The position numbers were made by a program, and so were the translations under genes. From Ariolimax columbianus (taxonomy: Eukaryota > Mollusca > Gastropoda > Stylommatophora > Arionidae), in NCBI GenBank assembly GCA_036924085.1, contig JAVGWX010000001.1, positions 4,568,200 to 4,632,199 of the forward strand: 64,000 bases of DNA, given 5' to 3'. The number at the start of each line of letters is the position of its first letter. Position 1 is the first letter of the stretch. Below are positions 9,850-20,739 of this stretch, piece after piece. Under the pieces are notes generated by a model that did not search any database, was not told the DNA's origin, and worked only from the letters and a program-made list of their open reading frames with translations.

Positions 9850-11415
9850 AAGGAATGCTTACAGAATGGAAAGAGGATAGAATGCCTACAGAATGGAAAT
9901 AGGATAGAATGCCTACAGAATGGAAAGAGGATAGAATGCTTACAGAATGGAAAGAGGATAGAATGCCTACAGAATGGAAAGAGGATAGAATGCCTACAGA
10001 ATGGAAAGAGGATAGAATGCCTAGAGAATGGAAAGAGGATAGAATGCCTACAGAATAGAAAGAGGATAGAATGCCTACAGAATGGAAAGAGGATAGAATG
10101 CCTACAGAATGGAAAGAGGATAGAATGCCTACATAATGGAAAGAGGATAGAATGCCTACAGAATGGAAAGAGGATAGAATGCTTACAGAATGGAAAGAGG
10201 ATAGAATGCCTACAGAATGAAAAGAGGATAGAATGCCTACAGAATGGAAAAAGGATAGAATGCCTACAGAATGGAAAGAGGATAGAATGCCTACAGAATG
10301 GAAAGAGGATAGAATGCCTACAGAATGGAAAGAGGATAGAATGCCTACAGAATGGAAAGAGGATAGAATGCCTACAGAATGGAAAGAGGATAGAATGCCT
10401 ACAGAATGGAAAGAGGATAGAATGCCTACAGAATGGAAAGAGGATAGAATGCCTACAGAATGGAAAGAGGATAGAATGCCTACAGAATGGAAAGATGATA
10501 GAATGCCTACAGAATGGAAAGAGGATAGAATGCCTACAGAATGGAAAGAGGATAGAATGCCTACAGAATGGAAAGAGGATAGAATGCCTACAGAATGGAA
10601 AGAGGATAGAATGCCTACAGAATGGAAAGAGGATAGAATGCCTACAGAATGGAAAGAGGATAGAATGCCTACAGAATGGAAAGAGGATAGAGTGCCTACA
10701 GAGTGGAAAGAGGATAGAATGCCTACAGAATGGAAAGAGGATAGAATGCCTACAGAATAGAAAGAGGATAGAATGCCTACAGAATGGAAAGAGGATAGAA
10801 TGCCTACAGAAGGGAAAGAGGATAGAATGCCTACATAATGGAAAGAGGATAGAATGCCTACAGAATGGATAGAGGATAGAATGCTTACAGAATGGAAAGA
10901 GGATAGAATGCCTACAGAATGGAAAGAGGATAGAATGCCTACAGAATGGAAAAAGGATAGAATGCCTACAGAATGGAAAGAGGATAGAATGCCTACAGAA
11001 TGGAAAGAGGATAGAATGCCTACAGAATGGAAAGAGGATAGAATGCCTACAGAATGGAAAGAGGATAGAATGCCTACAGAATGGAAAGAGGATAGAATGC
11101 CTACAGAATGGAAAGAGGATAGAATGCCTACAGAATGGAAAGAGGATAGAATGCCTACAGAATGGAAAGAGGATAGAATGCCTACAGAATGGAAAGATGA
11201 TAGAATGCCTACAGAATGGAAAGAGGATAGAATGCCTACAGAATGGAAAGAGGATAGAATGCCTACAGAATGGAAAGAGGATAGAATGCCTACAGAATGG
11301 AAAGAGGATAGAATGCCTACAGAATGGAAAGAGGATAGAATACCTACAGAATGGAAAGAGGATAGAATGCCTACAGAATGGAAAGAGGATAGAATGCCTA
11401 CAGAATGGAAAGAAT
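9850..11415 (+). repeat. 27-bp (9-codon) coding minisatellite inside element H RT
   Basis: About 58 units of 27 bp, built on gaatgcctacagaatggaaa plus gaggata. In the RT frame each unit reads MPTEWKEDR. The RT frame enters as EEEGMLTEWKED and leaves as MPTEWKE, a stop, then HVINLPKKGNL, so entry and exit are in the same frame because 27 is a multiple of three. Variants recur exactly 702 bp apart (26 units): cagaatagaa at 10051 and 10753, acataatgg at 10131 and 10833, gatgatagaatg at 10495 and 11197. Stops from point mutation (TGG to TAG and similar) occur in some units. The 633- and 531-codon minus frames are repeat artefacts. Confidence 0.95.
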
Positions 11416-12052
11416 GACATGTAATTAATCTGCCTAAGAAAGGAAATCTGGCAGATTGCAGCAATTATAGGAAGATTACAATGATGCCAGCGCCATGCAT
11501 GATATTTGACAGAGTCATCTTGGATAGCTCAATAACGGAAGAAGACAAAAAGCTCAAAGAGGAACAGGCATGATTTCGTCAGGAAAGATCATGGACAGAT
11601 CATACAGCTACGCTACGCATCATAGTAAAACATAGGATTCAATGGAAATCATCCTTATACGCAAATTTTTATAGAATATGAATCGTGTTTGACAGCGTGA
11701 ATCGAAGTAATCTATGGTAACATTTGAGACGCTATGGGATACGAGAGAAGGAAACAACTATCATCCAGAAAATATTCGAAGATACAGTTAATAGTGTGAT
11801 TCATGAAGGAGCACTAATTGACAGCTTCGGGGTGTAAACACGGGTGAGACAAGGATGCCTGCTCTCACCACTTCTGTTCTTGTTGGCTATAGATTTGATA
11901 ATGAAGATATCGAACTTAGAAAAAAGAACTGGTATTTATTGGACACTATCGTCACAATTGGAGGACCTGGACTGCGCAGATGATCTGGTGTTTTTGTGAC
12001 ACAGTTATAGTCAGATGCATAAAAGAATTGATACGGTAAAAGAATAATCAAC

Positions 12053-12062
12053 GAAACTGTGA
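12053..12062. repeat. Left TSD of copy A
   Basis: gaaactgtga, identical to 13318-13327. Confidence 0.9.
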
Positions 12063-13317
12063 CTTCTTCTTCTTCTTCTTCTTCGTACGCTGTCAGACGT
12101 CAACTTGGATTTGGTCGAAGAAAGCAGCTGTCATGCTGAGGCTGTCGACACTGCCATAGAGCTTGTCTAGTGTTGGCACTTGTGATGGACTAATGTGCTT
12201 TCTCTGGTCCTCGTATGTCGGGCAATTTTGCAGCAGATGTTCAGCAGTCATTTTCCCTGTACCACAGGTGCATTCGTCAGTACCACCTATCTTCAATTTA
12301 TTGAATAGATGGTACCTCAATCTGTTGTGGCCTGTGCGGAGTCTGAAGACCACGACCTGCTCTCTTCTGTTCAACTGGTAGTAGGCATCGTTTTTTGTGT
12401 AGCCAGTATGTTCTGTTTCACATTTGGTCATGTATCTGGCCCTAATAAACCTTTTGGACTCTTCGTAGGTCACACTAGAATCTGGTTGTGGTAATCTTGC
12501 ACCTTCTTTTGTCAGTCTGTCTGCCTCCTCGTTGCCTAGGACGTTACAGTGGGATGGAACTCACTGTACCACTACTCTTTTTGGTGCGGACTGCTGGCAT
12601 AATTGACAGAGTACTGCTCTTAAATCATTAAGTTCAGTATTCTTCTAGCTTTTTAGTGCTGTAACCACGGCCAGTGCATTTGTAAACAGGACTATCTGGC
12701 TGTCATTGCTTTCGCCTGTCAGCATTGCTTTTACTGCAGCCTTCAGTGCCTCTGCCTCCGCTCCGAAATACCTTGAGAATTTTCCAGTTGCCACTGACAG
12801 TGTTATTTTTCTACCATTTGGTAGGCTCAGGAATACCCCTGCCCCACCGTTCTGTGTTGTGTTTATTATAGAACCGTCGGTGTATGCATGGGTCCAGTCC
12901 ATGCTTGGGTAGTTTTCCGCTATGTACCTTAGGGTTATGTCTCTTCTTTCTTTTTCCGTCTGGCTGTTCTTGTTTCCAATATCTGGTATACTTTCTACCA
13001 CCTCCGGAATTATATGCTGTTTCCATGTGGGTTTGCGTACAGTAGGGATGGGCTTTGGTATTGTTATGGTGTTTATAGGGTCTTCGCTCATCTTTGCTTT
13101 GGCTATTTCTGCAAAGTTTCTCCGCTTTAGTTTCCCATTTCCAAATCTATTTAGTCTCGGATGAATTGGATGGTCTGTCAGTCTTCTTAGTTTTTCTGCT
13201 TGCTACTGGGCTCTGCAGTCTCTTCTGTCGGTCATATTTGTAATCTTTTCCAGTTCTACAATTGGTGTTGACTTCATGCCTCCTGTTATAACTCTTATGG
13301 CTTGGTTTTGAAGTTTG
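12063..13317 (-). mobile_element. LINE copy A, 5'-truncated, nested in element H
   Basis: The 3' portion of the A-F LINE family: (CTT)n on the plus strand is the (GAA)n tail, followed inwards by the C-terminal Cys/His motif (ECTCGTGKMTAEHLLQNCP), NRREQVVVFRLRTGHNRLRYH, GNEEADRL-type RNase H end, WTHAYTDGSIINTTQNGGAG, RPTWKQ-type linker and ITGGMKSTPIVELEKI. It ends abruptly at gaagtttg, so it is truncated within the RT thumb. A perfect TSD gaaactgtga lies at 12053-12062 and 13318-13327. Small lesions break the frame (a stop at about 12643, frameshifts). Its sequence groups with copy D (NTITIPKPIPT, LRYIAENYPS) rather than with B, E and F. Confidence 0.93.
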
Positions 13318-13327
13318 GAAACTGTGA
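13318..13327. repeat. Right TSD of copy A
   Basis: gaaactgtga, where element H sequence resumes. Confidence 0.9.
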
Positions 13328-13671
13328 CTGAATAACAATATGAAGAAACCAAGCTCCTTGAACTCAACACTATCAGCAAAGAACCAATCATGCTGGAGGG
13401 AGAGCAGTTGGAGGAAGTGGATACCTTGACCTATTTGGACGGCACAATAGACACATCAGGAGGTACAGGTGCAGATGTAACGATCAGAATTGGAAAGGCA
13501 CGAGGAGTATTCCTGACACCAAACAACATATGGAGATCCAGAGAAATCAGGATACACAACAAAGTTAGAAAATAATTCAACGCCAGTGTCAAATCAGTGC
13601 TGCTGTATTGAACGGAGACATGGAGAACTACCAAGGGCACACAACAAAGACTCCAGTACTTCGTTAACAGG

Positions 13672-14095
13672 TGATAGAAGATGACAGAAGACAGCAAGTC
13701 TGGAGGAAATCATTAGACAGAAGACAGCAAGTCTGGAGGAAATCATTAGACAGAAGATAGTTTGTCTGGAGGAAATCATTAGACAGAAGACAGTATGTCT
13801 GGATGACATCATTAGACAGAAGACAGTATGTCTGGAGGAAATCATTAGACAGAAGACAGCAAGTCTGGAGGAAATCATTAGACAGAAGACAGTATGTCTG
13901 GATGACATCATTAGACAGAAGATAGTATGTCTGGATGACATCATTAGACAGAAGACAGTATGTCTGGATGACATCATTAGACAGAAGATAGTTTGTCTGG
14001 AGGAAATCATTAGACAGAAGATAGTATGTCTGGATGAAATCATTAGACAGAAGATAGTATGTCTGGATGACATCATTAGACAGAAGACAGAAAGT
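13672..14095 (+). repeat. 33-bp (11-codon) minisatellite in element H
   Basis: About 13 units of 33 bp, built on attagacagaagacagtatg plus tctggatgacatc, with tctggaggaaatc and agcaagtctgg variants. One plus frame is open through the array with an 11-residue period (IRQKTVCLDDI). It lies between the RT block ending QRLQYFVNR and the remnant RWDIIGTLRLQE, that is, in the RT-to-C-terminal spacer. Confidence 0.92.
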
Positions 14096-14149
14096 CGTTG
14101 GGACATCATTGGTACTCTGCGCTTACAAGAATGAGTCATGTATAAATGG

Positions 14150-16110
14150 CAGCAAAGCTTGCAGTGTAAAACAATAAAAATATTCTTGGTACCGATTACT
14201 AAACGTTAATGTAGGTGTGTCGCATGCTGTTATAGGTTGGTTAAACAAGACGTGTGCCACGACTGTGTAAGAGACGTGTAGATAGCAAGGTGTGGGGCTA
14301 TGTTACAGTAATCGCGCCAGAGACCAGAACAGTATAGTGTGTCAGTAAATGTATCTGGAAGTGTAACTCTGTTACACACCCCCTCTCCTTGGTTATCAAC
14401 CTTGTCAACTGTGATCGCTAGACTCATTCACCCCCATCTCCTGTTATAAACCCTATCCACGTGACCAATTCACTCATTCACCCTCCCTCCTCTCAGTTAT
14501 AAACCCTATCCACGTGCACAATTCACTCATTCACCCCCCCCCATCCTCCCACCATCTCAGTTATAAACCCTATCCACGTGACAAATGCACTCATTCACCC
14601 CCCCCCCCCCCTCCCCGCTCTTCTCAGCTATAAACTCTATCCAGATGATCTGCGTTGCCCGTCTGAGAGGCAAAGATGGAGCAAGGAGACAACTGAAGCG
14701 CGAAGGTGAAACAACCCCAGAATTTCAACAGTTTTAAGATTAAGTGTGTGCAAAAAAAACATTCACATGCTAATTATGTTTTGCTGAGGTTGTTATATTT
14801 ATTTTGTTCTCTAAAATAACCACCTTTGATAGTTTTGTCTTAATTAGCTCTCTCATTTAATTTTTCTAATCCATTAGTCTGAAATTATTAGAAAAAAACG
14901 TTCGCAAGTTTTCGGAACTGCAGGCCGAATTCGGAGAGAGATTGCGCAGATTCAAGATTTACAACATCACACAACAAATGTCACTCAATATAGTTCAACG
15001 TTACTCAACATTACTTTAATAATGTAGCCGCTCTAGCTGGCTGACCTACCGGAGCCGATGGTGTAAGGGGTCTGCACTAACTATATTCTCACTTCAAAAC
15101 AATTTGACTGTGACACTAATTGAAAATAAAACACAACAATGAATTTTTGTTTCTACACGTTCACAACTGAATCCCCAATCTTCACTCAAAACAAAACCTT
15201 TCTGGCGGTAAGAAATTATGAACTAAACTTAACTAAAAGAAACTTGACTGCGAACTTCAACTTGATAGACCAACTGGTACTTGATTGCCGAACTACAACT
15301 TGATAGCCGAAATGTAACTTGATAGACGAATCTTCATGTTGATTGTCACAGAACAGAAGATTCGTGTCTGTTCTGCAACCCAGGGGATTTGTCCGTGGTC
15401 TTATTCTCCTCTTGTCTCTCTGCAATCTCGAACCCGAATTATGTCGAATTGATTTTTGCGCTTCTCGCACCCAAATGATGTTGATTTGTGCTCTCCTAAC
15501 TAGCTATTTCCGCGACTTTTTCCAGATGTCGTACGTAGGTTTTTTCTCCCCGAGATTTCAGAAAAACCAGTTAATAGCAATCGTGACTACCGATCATGCT
15601 GTAAAAGGCGTCTAGGTGACTAGACGTTATGCAAACTTACGTAGTTTTAACATCTACGTGGCTTGGGAACCAAGGCTTTGCATTCCAAGCATTCCGATGT
15701 GCAGATTTGAGATTGTCTGTACTGGCTAGCTTTGTCAGTTTAATTCTATAAGAAACAATGAATGGTTACTGACTATCCATGCTCTACTCCTACCCTTTCT
15801 AACTTTAATAAAACATGTTTAAAATCATTTCCATAATAAATCTACATAGCTAAGGTCTGTTATAAAAACTCTACATGAATGAGTATAGCTCTGCATAAGT
15901 CAACATCACACCATTTCCCAACATTATCCGACGTAACTCAAAATGCTTGAGAAATTCTACACAACACACAAATGCCATTCTACATCCTTCACATCACAGC
16001 CTCACTGCGCATCATAACGTCTGCCAACATCCCATAACAGGAATTCACACAACATCATTCAACTTCAAGTAACATCAATTCACATAAAACATTACTGTAT
16101 CTCACACAAT
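14150..16110. other. No gene recognised; C-rich degenerate repeat at 14395-14640
   Basis: At 14395-14640 about four units of roughly 65 bp repeat ttataaaccctatccacgtg and actcattcacccc with poly-C runs. The rest is AT-rich. At 15010-15660 there is a segment with several aacttgatag repeats and longer ORFs on both strands, but no recognisable domain; a solo LTR was considered and not supported. Confidence 0.5.
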
Positions 16111-16119
16111 GAGATAGCC

Positions 16120-16800
16120 ACATTGTTACATCACACAGAGCACCACTGCACATTACACCATCTCTAGACATCAGAACATCACAGAGCACAACTGTACATT
16201 ACACCATCTCTAGTCATCAGCACATCACAGAGCACCACTGTACATTACACCATCTCTAGACATTAGAACATCACAGAGCACCACTGCACATTAGAACATC
16301 TCTAGACATCAGAACATCACAGAGCACCACTATACATTACATCATCTCTAGACATCAGAACATCACAGAGCACCACTGCACATTAGAACATCTCTAGACA
16401 TCAGAACATCACAGAGCACCACTATACATTACATCATCTCTAGACATTAGAACATCACAGAGCACCACTGCACATTAGAACATCTCTAGACATCAGAACA
16501 TCACAGAGCACCACTATACATTAAATCATCTCTAGACACCAGAACATCACAGAGCACCACTGTACATTACACCATCTCTAGTCATCAGAACATCACACAG
16601 CACCACTGCACATTACTCCATCTCTAGACATCAGAACATCACACAGCACCACTGCACATTACTCCATCTCTAGACATCAGAACATCACACAGCACCACTG
16701 TACATTACACCATCTCTAGACATCAGAACATCACAGAGCACCAATGTACTTTACACAATCTCTACCCATCACAACATCACAGAGTACGATTGCACATTAC
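16120..16800. repeat. 46-bp minisatellite
   Basis: About 14 units of 46 bp, combining atctctagacatcagaacat and cacagagcaccactgcacat. Variants include tatacattacatc, tgtacattacacc and cacacagcacc. The flanks (15900-17110) are enriched in the shorter phrase aacatcac, which suggests an older decayed domain around the array. Confidence 0.92.
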
Positions 16801-17579
16801 ACATCCCCTTCCCTCACACAACATCAACCCACATTAATTATGAATCCACATCACCTCTCCTCCCACAACATGAATCCACATCACCTCCCCTCACACAACA
16901 TCAACCCACATAAAACATGAATCTACATCATAACATCAGCAACACATTTGAACATCGCATAAAATCACCCAATACTACATCACCACTCACCTTTTACAAA
17001 ACATCCTAGAACATCGCTCACATTCACCCAATATCACTCAATATGACTCAATCTCACAGCATCAAGAGCGAGCACTCAACATCACCTACGACCACTCAAG
17101 GATATTTAGCAGCACACATCATTACTCAAGTCCTACAACCTAGCAGTAACATTTTCTGCCATATTGACAGATGAGCACACAAATGAATTCTCCCGTTTCG
17201 CTCCAAGTGAAGCATATGGCCACTATTGCAGGTGACGCCCAGACAGGAAGCCTGTGTCAGAGCATTTGCAGTGATAATGTCAATAGTAGTGGTGGCTAGC
17301 TCCATACATACAACGCTTTAGCAGTCTTTTACAGCATGCCAGGACGGTTACAGTGTTTATATTCATTTCAACTGGGGCACCACTCGTGGAATGACATGTT
17401 GCTTCTGATATTATTCACGAAATACCAAGACCAGCGAATAAGGTAAAGAAGTTGGTTATTTCTGAAAAATGATGATTAGTATATGTCGTGTCTAGTCAGG
17501 TGTAGCAAGATGGCCCTCAGCGAGCGCACCGCGCAAAGTACAATATGGTGGTAAACTCATAAGGAATTTGCTCAAACTC

Positions 17580-18395
17580 TCGCCCTTCTGTCATCTTGAA
17601 ATATCCAGCGCACTGAAGTCTTGTCCTTCTGTCATCTTTATGTCTTCAGTCCACTAAGGTCTGGTCCTTCTGGCATCTTGATGTATTCAGTCCACTGAAG
17701 TCTTGTCCTTCTGTCATCTTTATGTCTTCAGTCCACTAAGGTCTGGTCCTTCTGGCATCTTGATGTATTCAGTCCACTGAAGTCTTGTCCTTCTGTCATC
17801 TTTATGTCTTCAGTCCACTAAGGTCTGGTCCTTCTGGCATCTTGATGTATTCAGTCCACTGAAGTCTTGTCCTTCTGGCATCTTGATGTATTCAGTCCAC
17901 TGAAGTCTTGTCCTTCTGGCATCTTGATGTATTCAGTCCACTGAAGTCTTGTCCTTCTGTCATCTTGGTGTATTCAGTCCACTAAAGTCTTGTCCTTCTG
18001 GCATCTTGATGTATTCAGTCCACTGAAGTCTTGTCCTTCTGGCATCTTGGTGTATTCAGTCCACTGAAGTCTTGTCCTTCTGGCATCTTGATGTATTCAG
18101 TCCACTGAAGTCTTGTCCTTCTGTCATCTTGGTGTATTCAGTCCACTGAAGTATTGTCCTTCTGGCATCTTGGTGTATTCAGTCCACTGAAGTATTGTCC
18201 TTCTGGCATCTTGATGTATTCAGTCCACTGAAGTATTGTCCTTCTGTCATCTTGGTGTATTCAGTCCACTGAAGTATTGTCCTTCTGTCATCTTGATATA
18301 TTCGGTCCACTGGAGTCTTGCCCTTCTGCCATCTTGATGTATTCAGTCCACTGAAGTCTTGTCCTTCTGGCATCTTGATGTATTCAGCACACTAA
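17580..18395. repeat. 41-bp minisatellite, partly dimeric
   Basis: About 20 units of 41 bp, combining cttctggcatcttgatgtat and tcagtccactgaagtcttgtc. Between 17600 and 17870 two unit types alternate (ctttatgtcttc with ctaaggtctgg; cttgatgtattc with ctgaagtcttg), giving an 82-bp higher-order repeat that passes into monomers. Confidence 0.93.
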
Positions 18396-20145
18396 GGACT
18401 GTGTTGATATTTATCGAATTGTCTGTACTGTGGTTCGGTGTATATAGTTTAAGGGAAATATATCTATGTTTGAGAATCTGTTTGAGATTAGATCCCTATA
18501 ATCGACACGCTCCATTTGACATTACTGGAAATGGTAAACAGTCTAAAGCTTGCGGAACAAAAGAGACGGTGGAAGGAAAACCACAAAAAGCTGAGACCCG
18601 GTACAACAAAATCCTTACCACTTCATCCCAAACAGCAATGTCTACTTTCCATTACCTTTAATGTACAATGTTGTGTTGTTGTCCTTTTTAACGTCGCTTC
18701 GTTCAATATTGGTTGGCCATGGAGTCCTCATTTATTGACCTATTTCACCCCTTCATTAGTAGAATTTCCAAGTGCAAACCCCAATCTGCACTAGTACGAG
18801 TACAAAATAGTGCTCAACATGAGAGACACTCAGTGCCAAGATCGATTATCGACATTAAATTATAATAGACGCTATACCAGGTTTAGTGTCGACAAAAAAT
18901 ATATTTTATTAATACTAATAAATGGCAAATATTTCAACATCAAACAAAAGCCTACTTTTTTTTTAAGTAACGACTAAAATTAAATACCAAATGGTTTTTC
19001 TCTTGCGTCTGTGGCTGTCTTTGAAAACCAGCTAATTAAAAATCATGTCATGTGAGGCTTCCTTAAAGTCCACCATTTCCCCACTCTTATGGACAAAAAA
19101 CAAAGGTCATTAAAAACTATTTGCTCTCGTCACATTAAATTTCATTTAACGGCCATCAGTGTTAAAAATATATATTCTGTGATGTAAAATGATGGAGGCC
19201 ACAGAGAAATACCGCTAATGGTGTTCTCTGATTCATGAATTTTATGTCCCAGCGAACAGACTTCTTTCCTAAACTCGACCGATCCATTTGGTCGTCTGTG
19301 GTCGTTAGATGTACAAAAGGCACCTCAGATTGCGCCGTCAAATTGCGTTCAGTAAAACAGACGTTTTCAGCTGATGCGTCGATAAGGGATAGACTATTGT
19401 CGTTCACGGTTTCCAGTTATGTAAATGTGTACTCTGCCTAGCAAACACCAGGACCAGACGCGTGCAAGAAAGCTGGAGGAAACAACCAAATACAACTTGA
19501 ACCCGATATCGAAAGTGCGGGGAAAAAAATGGTGTAGTCTTGTGTACTGCCGTTACACCTTTATGTTTACTAATCTTGAATAATAAATTAACAGACAATA
19601 AATTGATTCTTGCAGGGGAAGTGCGACTCAATTGAGTAATGCTACACACACACACACACACACACACATACACTGTTGGCAGGCAGCTGTGAAATCCCGC
19701 GACCACGCACACACACACTGTTAGCAGGCAGCTGTGAAATCCTGCGACCACACACGCACACACACACACACACACAATATTATTGATTGCTCAAACGTGA
19801 AGAAGACAACAAGCACAATTTACTGTACACCTTCAAAGAAAGGATTGAATGGTAAGATTGTACCACAACACGTGAGATCGAAGGCAGGTGAGCCAAGCAA
19901 GGCAGAGAAAAAACTGTTGAGTGGATGAAGTTTATTGTCTACGCCACTAGGACTCATCATTGTGATGTTTACGAAGAAAATTATGTTTCTCAAAATTCAG
20001 ACAATACGGTAATATGTGCTGAACTTAAACATTATTTCAGTTCCTCACCATTAGCGTCTGATTTACTGTACCAGTTAATGATAAATGCAGAGGACAAGTG
20101 ACCTGAACATACAATCAGATCACAACGCAGGAGAAGTATGAACAT
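18396..20145. other. No gene recognised; (CA)n tracts at 19645-19780
   Basis: Mostly AT-rich spacer with short ORFs. At 19645-19780 two (CA)n tracts bracket a duplicated ggcaggcagctgtgaaatcc / cgcgaccac segment. No exon-like structure was identified. Confidence 0.5.
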
Positions 20146-20149
20146 ATGG

Positions 20150-20495
20150 CTTGGCTTCGGCTTGGCTTCGTTCGGTCTCAATCTCTCGCTACCAAGCCCT
20201 GAAAGGGCATAAGTAGCAGAATGTAGTCCAGAGAACGGAATGCGTTGTGTCGTAGTTTACAGCTTGGCTGCGATAGGTGCACTTTCGGTCCAACACATCC
20301 GACTTCAGCAACCCTTTTTGAGCACCGGGTTAGCATTCCCTCTTCGATCCCTTCTCCTTAGCCAGTCTGTCTTGCTGCAGCCTGTTATCCGGGATCACCG
20401 CATGGAGGTGTAGAAGGATCTTGGCAGATTTGGTTCACTGGCCTTGACGCTAGCAGTCAGCTATAGGTTGCTGCTCAGCATCTTGATCCCGTATG
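20150..20495 (+). mobile_element. SINE-like dispersed repeat, copy S2
   Basis: The longest copy of the S family. It starts near cttcgttcggtctcaatctc and ends near gctgctcagcatcttgatcc. It includes the hairpin-like ccaagccctgaaagggc, then gagaacggaatgcgttgtgt, acagcttggctgcgat, actttcggtccaa, catccgacttcag, accgggttagcattccctct and ccttagccagtctg. Compared with S1 it lacks part of the segment just before the end. No ORF of note and no obvious A-rich tail; TSDs were not identified. Confidence 0.75.
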
Positions 20496-20739
20496 AAGAT
20501 ATGATCTGATCACATCGCATATAGATATAAGAACGTATCTGATCACATCGCATATAGATATAAGAACGTATCTGACCACAGCGAATACAGAGACGGAAGC
20601 ATGTGATTTGTTCAGGGGGAATATATAAGCAGCAGCACATATTATGTGATAGCTGGACATAATGAACTGCAATCCCACACACAGCCATAGAGGTTGAATC
20701 GATAGCTGATGCTAGGTGACTGATACTAGGGCGATAATG

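Larger units (their letters stand above)
9600..14150 (+). mobile_element. Decayed LINE reverse transcriptase (element H) with internal arrays and nested LINE
   Basis: A non-LTR RT gene read through several interruptions. The N-terminal linker is readable at about 9610-9850 (LEYLNESLNR, EEIQRTISKLMKGKAS, LQELFKKI). The 27-bp array follows at 9850-11415. At 11416-12050 come INLPKKGNLADCSNYRKITM, RVILDS, KEEQA-FRQERSWTDH, the palm motif RVRQGCLLSPLLFLLAIDLI and LEDLDCADDLVFL, where the usual FADD is CADD. LINE copy A is nested at 12063-13317. After it come EEVDTLTYLDGTID, RIGKARGVF, VKSVLLY and ETWRTTKGTQQRLQYFVNR. The 33-bp array follows, then a remnant RWDIIGTLRLQE that fits the post-RT WIGHTLR motif. 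Many in-frame stops make it dead. It most resembles the endonuclease-RT LINE class with the WIGHTLRK motif; the clade name is uncertain. Confidence 0.85.

Noticed and set aside
9563..11464. 633-codon minus-strand frame of FHSVGILSS repeats
   Set aside because: Antisense of the 27-bp array. The sense frame is the one continuous with RT motifs on both sides.
15010..15660. Possible solo LTR beginning tgtagccgctc
   Set aside because: No matching CA-ending terminus, second copy or target-site duplication could be found.
16120..16800. CRISPR-like array
   Set aside because: The units are directly contiguous with no unique spacers, and the context is eukaryotic; it is an ordinary minisatellite.
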